Both the position numbers and the translations under genes were made by a program. Under the pieces are notes generated by a model. It saw only the letters and a program-made list of their open reading frames with translations, ran no database searches and had not been told where the DNA came from. This document shows, piece after piece, positions 25,745-32,920 of a DNA stretch of 64,000 nucleotides (positions are counted from its first letter, which is position 1; every line of letters starts with the position of its first letter). The stretch is from Planctomycetota bacterium (GTDB lineage Bacteria; Planctomycetota; Planctomycetia; Planctomycetales; Planctomycetaceae): positions 49,871-113,870 of the forward strand of contig JAQBVJ010000004.1 in assembly GCA_027623235.1 (NCBI GenBank), given 5' to 3'.

Positions 25745-26863
25745 TTACGGCTTCAGGAAGTGTTCGAAGGACGAGTAAATCACTTCGTTCGACTCATCGT
25801 TGGGCGAGTGGTCCGGGCGGTTCGTCATTGCGACGCGGTTCGTGTACCCGAGGATTCGGTTCACCTCGATCGAGTGGTTGAGCGGCTCCCAGCGCCTCGC
25901 CGAGTCCTCAGACCCGCCGGACACCAGAAACGGTCGAGGTGCCATCAGCGCGTGCAGTTCGTGCAGGTCGCGCCCGGCCGATTGCAGCCTCGGGTAGAGT
26001 CCTCGCGCCGGGTTCTCGTCCGTCGGCACGCCCCGTGGCCGCCACGGCTTCGGGTGGTAGCCCAGGTACCACGGTTCCCAGTAGTTCACGCTGGGGCGGA
26101 TGTCGAACACGATCCCCGGATCAGACCACGCGGCACACGCGAATTTGTCGAACAGGCACGAGGCGAACATGCTCCACTTGCCGCCGAACGAGTGGCCGAC
26201 GATGCCGATCCGTTCTGAGTCCACCTCGGGTCGGCTGGCGAGCACGTGCCATGCGTTCGCGGCGGCGCAGCCGAGCATCGACAGCGGCTCAACTTTGGCG
26301 TCCTCAATGCCGGGGTAATAAAGCGCGTAGGTGCTGGCATTGCTGGCTTCGGTCGTGCCGATGGAAAGAGCGACGAATCCTCGCCGAGCCAGCTGGAATG
26401 CAAAATCCCGGTTCGGCGTGCCGAGGCCGATCGCTGTTTCCGGTTCGTAGAAAACCGTGACGACTCCTGGCCGGGGTTTGTCTCCATCCGGAATGAGCAG
26501 GTAGCCGGTCGTCTTTTCGTTGGGCGTCCACAGGAACCGCACGCGATGCTGCATGAAATTCTCCCGCCGTGTGGATTCGAGAATTTCGACTTCGGGCTTC
26601 GTGATCAGCGGCGGCCACTTGCCGAGCAGACCTTCCCACTCGGAGAGAATTTCCGCGCGTCGGCGTTTCCAGTCGGCGGGCGTTTTGACTTTCGAACCAT
26701 CCGCAAAGAGCAGGGGAGAGCGGTAGTCTCCCGTTTTTCCCTGCCAGACTTTGGGCGGTGTGAAGTACGGCTCAATCTTCTTCCACGGATCGGCAGCTTC
26801 GGCAGCCACTGTCAGTGTTAAGGAAACGGCGATCAGAAAAATGAGTTTCGAAGTGGTCTTCAT
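25745..26863 (-). CDS. Secreted alpha/beta hydrolase (esterase-like)
   Basis: 372 residues from the ATG at 26861-26863, which places the signal peptide (MKTTSKLIFLIAVSLTLTVA) at the start; the open frame upstream adds 22 unlikely residues. The catalytic serine motif is GIVGHSFGGKWSMFASCLFDKF, preceded by PGVVTVFYEP and RGFVALSIGTTEASN. A likely acid lies in FLVSGGSEDSARRW, and the His lies in RPDHSPNDES near the C-terminus. The order suits an abhydrolase/acetylxylan-esterase-like enzyme acting outside the cytoplasm. Divergently placed next to a sulfatase, it may help degrade sulfated or acylated polysaccharide; that link is inference. Confidence 0.82.
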   Translation of the reverse strand: MKTTSKLIFLIAVSLTLTVAAEAADPWKKIEPYFTPPKVWQGKTGDYRSPLLFADGSKVKTPADWKRRRAEILSEWEGLLGKWPPLITKPEVEILESTRRENFMQHRVRFLWTPNEKTTGYLLIPDGDKPRPGVVTVFYEPETAIGLGTPNRDFAFQLARRGFVALSIGTTEASNASTYALYYPGIEDAKVEPLSMLGCAAANAWHVLASRPEVDSERIGIVGHSFGGKWSMFASCLFDKFACAAWSDPGIVFDIRPSVNYWEPWYLGYHPKPWRPRGVPTDENPARGLYPRLQSAGRDLHELHALMAPRPFLVSGGSEDSARRWEPLNHSIEVNRILGYTNRVAMTNRPDHSPNDESNEVIYSSFEHFLKP

Positions 26864-26924
26864 TTTTGTTTCCTGATTCAGCGGCTCTCGAGTCTGAAAC
26901 GTTCCAGGCAGTGGTTTGGAGTTT

Positions 26925-26991
26925 CTCACACAAAGTCACGAAGACACAAAGCAGCGCGGACTTCAGGGTTTCCGTTGTGTCTTTGTGTGAG
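26925..26991. repeat. Intergenic palindrome
   Basis: CTCACACAAAG (26925-26935) pairs with CTTTGTGTGAG (26981-26991), and internally AAGACACAA (26941-26949) can pair with TTGTGTCTT (26975-26983), so two alternative hairpins exist. It lies in the divergent region between the hydrolase and the sulfatase. Similar palindromes are known in intergenic DNA of Planctomycetota and Verrucomicrobiota. It is probably a dispersed repeat, not a dedicated operator. Confidence 0.6.
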
Positions 26992-27146
26992 CCCGGCCGC
27001 CTGACGCCAGAAGTATTGTTCTGCGAGTCCGTGAGGACGTTGAGTCTCAACGCGGATCGTTCCCGAGTCTCGCAACATTTGCCAGTGTCGAGCCAACCTG
27101 CAAGATTACCGGCGTGAGCCCATTTTGCGTCTGACGGAGTTCCTCG

Positions 27147-28520
27147 ATGAAAACGACTGTGCTGAGAATCTTTGTTTCCGTATGTCTCGCGCTGGTTGCG
27201 GTGCGTTCGGCGGTTGCCGAAGTCACCGCCGACGCGAAGCCAAACATTGTCATGATCCTTGTTGACGATCTGGGATATGGCGATCTGAGCTACATGGGAG
27301 CGAAGGATCTGAAGTCGCCTCATGTCGACCGACTGGCTTCGATGGGCGTTCGATTCACCGAGTTCTACGCCAACTGCCCCGTGTGTTCTCCGACGCGGGC
27401 TGCTCTCCTGACAGGGCGGTACCAGGACCTCGTCGGCGTGCCGGGCGTCATTCGAACTCACCCGGAAAACAACTGGGGACACCTCACGGAAGATGCGGTG
27501 CTGATCCCGAAAGTGCTCAAGCCGGCCGGATATCACACGGCGATTGTCGGCAAGTGGCACCTTGGTCTTGAGGCACCGAACCGCCCGAACGATCGCGGCT
27601 TCGACCACTTTCACGGATGGCTCGGCGACATGATGGACGACTACTTCAAGCACCGCCGACACGGCATCAACTACATGCGGCTTCAGGCCGAGGAGATCGA
27701 TCCGCCTGGCCACGCGACGGACCTCTTCACGAAGTGGGCCATCGACTACATCAAAGGCCGCTCGGCAAAGCAGCCGTACTTTCTGTACCTGGCCTACAAC
27801 GCACCGCACACGCCGATCCAGCCGCCTGCTGAGTGGGTTGAGAAAGTCAAAGCCCGCGAGCCTGGCATCAGCGACAAACGCGCGAAACTCGTGGCCCTCA
27901 TCGAGCACATGGACGATGGCATCGGTCAGGTCCTGAAGACGATCGAGGGAGAGATCGAACACGGCGGCCGCTCGACGCTCGTGCTGTTTTCGTCCGACAA
28001 CGGCGGACAGCTCGATGTCGGAGCCAGCAACGGTCCGCTGCGTGACGGTAAACAGAGCGTCTACGAGGGCGGGCTGAAAGTACCGGCGTGTGTCGCCTGG
28101 CTGGGCTCCGACAGGATTCGTGCTGACTCGGTGAGCCACTTTCAGGCCATGTCGATGGACCTCTTTCCGACAATCTGCGATTTCGCCGGCGCGAAGATTC
28201 CTCACGAGATCGACGGAAAGAGCATTCGCCCTCTGCTGCTCGGATACAAGCAGGAGGAGCTCCGCAAGCTGATGTTCTTCAGCCGGCGTGAGGGCGGCAA
28301 CCGTTACCAGGGTAAAACCATCGAAGCCGTCCGCCGCGACCAGTGGAAGCTGCTGCAGAACAGCCCGTTCGAACCGCTTGAGCTGTACAACCTGGCTGAG
28401 GATCCGCTTGAAGAGAACGATCTGTCAAAGAAAAACCAGAAAATGTTTAACGAGCTCTCGGTCGCTCTGAGAAAACAGCTGCAGCGCTACGGAGCCGTTC
28501 CGTGGCAGAAGCCGAATTGA
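27147..28520 (+). CDS. Secreted type I (Cys) sulfatase
   Basis: 457 residues with a signal peptide (MKTTVLRIFVSVCLALVAVR). The catalytic motif CSPTRAALLTGR at about residues 80-91 matches C-x-P-x-R, whose Cys must be oxidised to formylglycine. The calcium-site residues lie in VMILVDDLGYGDLSYMG, with later motifs GKWHLG, FLYLAYNAPHTPIQPP and LFSSDNGG. It hydrolyses sulfate esters, probably of polysaccharide, outside the cytoplasm; the substrate is not determined. The FGE at 15708-16994 would provide the activation. It is divergent from an alpha/beta hydrolase and converges with an SDR gene. Confidence 0.93.
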   Translation: MKTTVLRIFVSVCLALVAVRSAVAEVTADAKPNIVMILVDDLGYGDLSYMGAKDLKSPHVDRLASMGVRFTEFYANCPVCSPTRAALLTGRYQDLVGVPGVIRTHPENNWGHLTEDAVLIPKVLKPAGYHTAIVGKWHLGLEAPNRPNDRGFDHFHGWLGDMMDDYFKHRRHGINYMRLQAEEIDPPGHATDLFTKWAIDYIKGRSAKQPYFLYLAYNAPHTPIQPPAEWVEKVKAREPGISDKRAKLVALIEHMDDGIGQVLKTIEGEIEHGGRSTLVLFSSDNGGQLDVGASNGPLRDGKQSVYEGGLKVPACVAWLGSDRIRADSVSHFQAMSMDLFPTICDFAGAKIPHEIDGKSIRPLLLGYKQEELRKLMFFSRREGGNRYQGKTIEAVRRDQWKLLQNSPFEPLELYNLAEDPLEENDLSKKNQKMFNELSVALRKQLQRYGAVPWQKPN

Positions 28521-28552
28521 GTTTCGAGAAAAAGAAGTCGCACAATTTATGT

Positions 28553-29380
28553 TCAACACGGAAAGAGCTGGCCGCCGCCGTCGACTCGGAGGACCTGTCC
28601 GCTGATGAATCCAGCGGCCGGCGAGCACAGAAACGCCACGACGCTGGCGACTTCGTGCGGACGGCCGTAACGCTTGAGCGTGCCTTCCTGGACCAGCATT
28701 TCGTCGTCGACCGGGTTAATTCGCAGGAACCGCTCGGTCACGGTTCCTCCCGGCGCGACGCAGTTGACCGGAATGTTGTGAGGCCGAAGCTGGTCGGCCA
28801 GGCAGCGTGTGTATTCGTGCACGGCGGCTTTGGCGAGGCTGTAAATCGCTCCGTACGTCCGCCCCGAGCAGCCGGCGATGCTGCCGATCGTGACGATGCG
28901 GCCGGACTTTCGCTCGATCATCTTCGGAGCCACCGCGCGACACGCAAGGATCGTCGTGAGCAGGTTGCGGTCCATCACGCTCTGCAGGTCGTCGAGCCGA
29001 ATGTTGAGGCAGTCGTCGTTCTCGGGACGGCCGCCTTTGCCGACTCCGGTGCCCGCCGCGCCGATGTCGCCTCCGGCGCAGCAGACCAGCGTGTCGATGC
29101 GTCCCCATTTTGCCCGGATCTCTCCCACAACCCGCTCGACTTCGGTTTCGTCAGTCGCGTCACACCAGACAGGGAAGACTTCATTGCCGGTCTCACTCGA
29201 AATCGACGTGGCAAGATCCTGCATCGTCGTGCCCTCGTCGAAAGTCGACGGGCTGTTCTCCCGCGTTCCGTGAACGGCGACGAGTGCTCCCTGCCGCGAC
29301 AGTTCGACCGCCATTTCGCGACCCAGGCCGCGTGACGAACCGGTGATCCAGACGACCTGATTTTCCAGTGAGTTTGTCAT
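28553..29380 (-). CDS. Short-chain dehydrogenase/reductase (SDR)
   Basis: 275 residues from the ATG at 29378-29380; an upstream in-frame start would add 17 residues before the first strand. It is a classical SDR: NAD(P)-binding [16 protein letters not shown] (TGxxxGxG), [10 protein letters not shown] (the NNAG-equivalent), the Ser in [11 protein letters not shown], and [13 protein letters not shown] with the catalytic Tyr-x3-Lys. The end [11 protein letters not shown] is usual. An insertion around [15 protein letters not shown] enlarges the region after strand 4. It lies 54 bases after the AAA ATPase gene on the same strand, so it could be the last gene of that operon. Substrate unknown. Confidence 0.9.
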   Translation of the reverse strand: MTNSLENQVVWITGSSRGLGREMAVELSRQGALVAVHGTRENSPSTFDEGTTMQDLATSISSETGNEVFPVWCDATDETEVERVVGEIRAKWGRIDTLVCCAGGDIGAAGTGVGKGGRPENDDCLNIRLDDLQSVMDRNLLTTILACRAVAPKMIERKSGRIVTIGSIAGCSGRTYGAIYSLAKAAVHEYTRCLADQLRPHNIPVNCVAPGGTVTERFLRINPVDDEMLVQEGTLKRYGRPHEVASVVAFLCSPAAGFISGQVLRVDGGGQLFPC

Positions 29381-29434
29381 GAGTGCTCCTGAAGCTGTCG
29401 AGCGGTATGTGTCAGTCGTGTCAGCCAGCAACGG

Positions 29435-30859
29435 CTACATTCCGTAGCTGGTTCCGCCGTCTTTCCTGGCTTTGTTGAGCCGGTTGTGGCAGTGCAGGGC
29501 TTCGAGGATGAACTCGGCGACCGATGCCTGAAGTGGAATCCGCACTTCGTCGGAAGTCAGTTCTGGCTCAAGGTCTCGCGAGATCGTCGCAACGAGTTCC
29601 GGGAACTCCGGGACCGCCTGAAACTGACTCATCAAGTCTGCCGAAGTGAGAGTGTCTCCGCTGGCCAGTGGCTTTCCGGACTCGGCGTACTCGACCAGAC
29701 AGCGGAACTGTTTCGGCTTGAACCATTCGTCAAAGACCGTTCGCACGGCTTCGCCCAGAAGTCGCCAGATAAGGCGATCTTCGTCGCCAGGCTCTTCGCT
29801 CATCGCCAGTTCCATTTTCCCTCGCGAGCTGGACGCGATGTGTGCCAGGTCGCTGATTCGAACCACCACGGGTGATTCGCCGAGCAGGATGCCGCGCCGT
29901 TCGGCGTTGGAAATCGCGTTCTCCAGATTCGCGATCGACATGCGCACGCTGACGCCCGAAGCCTGGTTGACGTGAGGGCTCGTGCGGGCGAGTCGCGAGG
30001 TTTCTTCGAGGACGTCGCGGATGAATCCCGGTACATGGACTTCGACGTCGCCGTCCCGGTCACTCCAGGCGTTGTCTGCGGTGATCTCGACACCGAGGTC
30101 CCGGGTCAGCGGATAGTGAGTCTGCACGACCGACCCGATCCGGTCTTTCAAGGGAGTGACAATGCGGCCGCGGTTTGTGTAGTCCTCGGGGTTGGCACTG
30201 AAAACCAGGCACAGGTCGAGCGGCAGTCTCACGGTGAATCCACGAATCTGAACGTCGCGTTCTTCGAGCACGTTGAACAGACCGACCTGAATCTTCGGGC
30301 TGAGGTCCGGCAATTCGTTCATGCAGAAAATGCCACGATGACTACGCGGGATCAGGCCGAAGTGCATGACATCTTCGCTGGCCAGATGACGCCCCTCGGC
30401 ATGTTTAATGAGGTCGACTTCGCCGATCAGGTCAGCAATCGTCACGTCCGGCGTCGCGAGCTTTTCATGGTATCGGCGGTCGCGGCCCACCCATTCCACC
30501 GGACACGCATCCCCTTCGGCCAGAACGCGGTCTCTGGCGTAACGGGAAATCGGGGCGAGCGGGTCGTCGTTGATTTCCGAGCCCTCGACGATCGGCAACG
30601 CATCGTCGAGCAACTCGACAAGCAACCTCAACATTCGTGTCTTGCCCTGACCACGCAAGCCGAGAAACAGCATGTCGTGCTTCGACAGAATGGCGTTTTG
30701 AACCTGCGGGAAGACGGTCTCGTCGTAACCGACGATGCCGGGGAAGAGCTCCTCACCGGATTTCAGGCGACGAATCAGGTTTCGCCGCATTTCCTGTTTG
30801 ACGCTGCAGGGCTGGTATCCGCTTTCGCGGAGTTCAGCAAGATTCCGGGGTCGATTCAT
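29435..30859 (-). CDS. MoxR/Mg-chelatase-like AAA+ ATPase
   Basis: 474 residues. Walker A is GLRGQGKTR (about 67-75), Walker B GIFCMNELPDL (about 176-186) and sensor 1 LVFSANPEDYTNRGRIVTPLKDRIG. This is the pattern of the MoxR / magnesium-chelatase ChlI group of AAA+ proteins, which usually remodel or activate partner proteins. No von Willebrand A partner is adjacent. Its ATG at 30857-30859 lies inside the end of the upstream one-TM gene (26-base overlap), so translation is coupled. The gene order RND exporter, EF-hand protein, one-TM protein, AAA suggests it works on that membrane complex, which is inference. Confidence 0.88.
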   Translation of the reverse strand: MNRPRNLAELRESGYQPCSVKQEMRRNLIRRLKSGEELFPGIVGYDETVFPQVQNAILSKHDMLFLGLRGQGKTRMLRLLVELLDDALPIVEGSEINDDPLAPISRYARDRVLAEGDACPVEWVGRDRRYHEKLATPDVTIADLIGEVDLIKHAEGRHLASEDVMHFGLIPRSHRGIFCMNELPDLSPKIQVGLFNVLEERDVQIRGFTVRLPLDLCLVFSANPEDYTNRGRIVTPLKDRIGSVVQTHYPLTRDLGVEITADNAWSDRDGDVEVHVPGFIRDVLEETSRLARTSPHVNQASGVSVRMSIANLENAISNAERRGILLGESPVVVRISDLAHIASSSRGKMELAMSEEPGDEDRLIWRLLGEAVRTVFDEWFKPKQFRCLVEYAESGKPLASGDTLTSADLMSQFQAVPEFPELVATISRDLEPELTSDEVRIPLQASVAEFILEALHCHNRLNKARKDGGTSYGM

Positions 30860-31163
30860 TGTTGTTTCTTAGTTCCTGCATGATTGATTCCCAATCAAGT
30901 GACGGTGCCGAGCGAACCGGATCAGAATTCAGTGGCGGCACAATGTCCTTCATCAGGTAATTGACCGCCAAAACAGTCAGTACGGCGGAAATGAGTTTTA
31001 ACTCTTTGGTCTGTCTGGTACGCCGCATGTCTGCTGTTTTGGACACAGACCCCTCCGATGAGTCGGCTGGCGGAAGAAAATCGAATGTGTTGGCACCGTC
31101 AGAATCCTGGAGACCGTCTGAGGAGTCGGCGCGGAATTCGAAATTATCGTTTGGGTCGTTCAT
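30834..31163 (-). CDS. Small single-pass membrane protein
   Basis: 109 residues. An acidic, Ser/Asp-rich N-terminus (1-45) is followed by a basic patch RRTRQTKELK and one membrane helix (LISAVLTVLAVNYLMKDIV, about 56-75), with a short C-terminal tail. By the positive-inside rule the N-terminus is cytoplasmic. It overlaps the EF-hand gene by ATGA at 31160-31163 and the AAA gene by 26 bases, so the three are translationally coupled. I do not recognise it; a membrane anchor or adaptor for the AAA protein is a guess. Confidence 0.75.
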   Translation of the reverse strand: MNDPNDNFEFRADSSDGLQDSDGANTFDFLPPADSSEGSVSKTADMRRTRQTKELKLISAVLTVLAVNYLMKDIVPPLNSDPVRSAPSLDWESIMQELRNNNESTPESC

Positions 31164-32920
31164 TCGCGGCTGACCTTCTTTTCAGTCCTTGCGGTAGCGG
31201 CGTCAGCTTCTGCGGAGGCAAGAAACCCGTCGCCGTTCTCATCAAGTTCGTCAAACTGCGAAGCCGGGCCGAGAAATTCTCGCCGCGAGACGTCGCCGTC
31301 CCGGTTGACGTCCATTCGACGGAACCACTCGGGTCCCTCAGTCGACTGCTCAAGCCGCGGTGACGTGGCATTGGCCGAGGCCATCTGGTTGGCAGCCATT
31401 TCAAAAAGCGACGTTCGAGCCAGCTCGATGGTGACTTTGTAGCGAGACTCCATTTCCTTCGGCGAGAGCCGGCCGTCACCGTTACCGTCATGTTTAAGCA
31501 TCTCGCGATAGCCGTCGATGAACTCACGTTGAGACAATCGCCGGTCAAGATTCAGGTCCAGAACCTGAAAGAGCGAGCGTCTGTCATTTTCAATTTTCAT
31601 GACGAGACGGGATCGGCTGAGTGCGACGTTCTCGGCCAGGAACGACTCCATTTCCTTCACGAAAACCTTGCCGTCGTTGTCGAGGTCGCACGCGCCAAAC
31701 GTGGCTCCTGGAATGTTCATCGACGCAAACTCGTTCGCGTCGAGGTACGAGTTCTTGTCGCGGTCTTTCCGCAGAAAGTCGATCTTGTAGAACGAGATCG
31801 AATTCGAAACGTCAGAGCTCCATTTCTTTGCGACAAACTCGACCAGTTGGTGGCCAAGGTTCACGCTCAGCCGACTGCTCGGAAGACCGGTCACTTTAAC
31901 GCCGGCTTGAGTGACCTTTGCTCGCCCAAAGGTCGGCAGTCGAATCGAAATCTCGACCGGATAATCGTCGGCTGAAAGAGCTGTCTTCAATTCGGCGAGC
32001 GACAGTTCGCCGTCGGAATCCGCATCGAAGCCGCTGATCGTTTCCCACGTTGCGGGAATCTCACTTTCGCTGAGGCCGCCACTTTTCTGTCCGTCGGTTT
32101 CGCGATCGTATTCCTCGATCAGTTTCTTTGACACGGAGTCCAGACTGGCACCGCCGGCCAGCAGCAGGAACGGGTAAGCCTCCTGGGAATCCTCAGTCGT
32201 ATTAATGGCGATCTGCCGGTTGGACGGATCGAAAAGTGGGGCGAGTTCCGCGGCGCTGATTGTCTCGTCATCGTCCAGGTCGAGCTTGATCAATGCGCCG
32301 AGGCCATTTGTCAGCTCGGCCGTTGAGACAGCACCGTCGCCGTCGGTGTCGAGCTTCGAAAACAGGTCCACTTCCTCAAACTGCTCTTTGACTCGCCGAG
32401 TCAAGGAAAACGGTTTCCCCATCGCCGCTTCGTAGTGCGTCGCCAGTTCGGCAAGCGACAGGTGGCCATCGTTCGGAGAATTGTCGAGTACTTTCCATTT
32501 TTCCTGAAGCGTTGTTGAGGTCGCCTCGATCTGGCCGAGAGCCGGCACCAGTGCTGCCTCGGCGTCTTCGAGGGCGCCGCTGGAGTCGACATCCAGCTGC
32601 GCAAACTTCGTCTCGACAAAACTGCGACGGTAGTCAGCGAGCTTTTTGCCGGCGATCGACAAATCAATGTGCAGCAGGACGGGTCCGCCGTCCGCGAAGA
32701 ACACGAGGCGTTCCGCTGGAAAGACGTCGTCGGCAGCGACCGGATGACGCATGATGACTGCCACGAGGAGAAACACAGAAAGCGAGATACCGATTCGCGT
32801 CGCGTCCCGGTGCGCGGTCGAGTGTTCTCGCAGAGGCGCAGAGGACGCTGAGTTCTGTGAGAACGCCTCTGCGAGCCCTGCGTCTCTGCGTGAATTCTTC
32901 CCGCTGAACGGTTTGGTCAT
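31160..32920 (-). CDS. Exported protein with about eleven EF-hand-like loops
   Basis: 586 residues. A 42-residue basic N-terminal extension precedes a hydrophobic export segment (RIGISLSVFLLVAVIMRHPV). The rest contains at least eleven EF-hand-like loops, including DTDGDGAVSTAEL, DLDDDETISAAEL, DADSDGELSLAEL, DRDKNSYLDANEF, DLDNDGKVFVKEM, DGNGDGRLSPKEM, DVNRDGDVSRREF and DENGDGFLASAEA; several are complete calcium loops and others degenerate. Calcium binding outside the cytoplasm is likely. The start overlaps the stop of the RND gene (ATGA 32917-32920), which supports this start although the extension is encoded by a palindromic repeat. It is also coupled to the downstream one-TM gene. Confidence 0.85.
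   Translation of the reverse strand: MTKPFSGKNSRRDAGLAEAFSQNSASSAPLREHSTAHRDATRIGISLSVFLLVAVIMRHPVAADDVFPAERLVFFADGGPVLLHIDLSIAGKKLADYRRSFVETKFAQLDVDSSGALEDAEAALVPALGQIEATSTTLQEKWKVLDNSPNDGHLSLAELATHYEAAMGKPFSLTRRVKEQFEEVDLFSKLDTDGDGAVSTAELTNGLGALIKLDLDDDETISAAELAPLFDPSNRQIAINTTEDSQEAYPFLLLAGGASLDSVSKKLIEEYDRETDGQKSGGLSESEIPATWETISGFDADSDGELSLAELKTALSADDYPVEISIRLPTFGRAKVTQAGVKVTGLPSSRLSVNLGHQLVEFVAKKWSSDVSNSISFYKIDFLRKDRDKNSYLDANEFASMNIPGATFGACDLDNDGKVFVKEMESFLAENVALSRSRLVMKIENDRRSLFQVLDLNLDRRLSQREFIDGYREMLKHDGNGDGRLSPKEMESRYKVTIELARTSLFEMAANQMASANATSPRLEQSTEGPEWFRRMDVNRDGDVSRREFLGPASQFDELDENGDGFLASAEADAATARTEKKVSRE
32827..32875. repeat. Palindromic repeat inside the EF-hand gene
   Basis: CTCGCAGAGGCG (32827-32838) and CGCCTCTGCGAG (32864-32875) are perfect complements with a 25-base spacer, and further CTCTGCG blocks flank it on the right. 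The element resembles intergenic palindromes elsewhere in such genomes, but here it lies in frame between the start codon and the export signal of the EF-hand protein. Confidence 0.7.

Noticed and set aside
26772..28205. 477-codon minus-strand open frame
   Set aside because: Antisense to the sulfatase and crosses an intergenic palindrome; no protein-like content.
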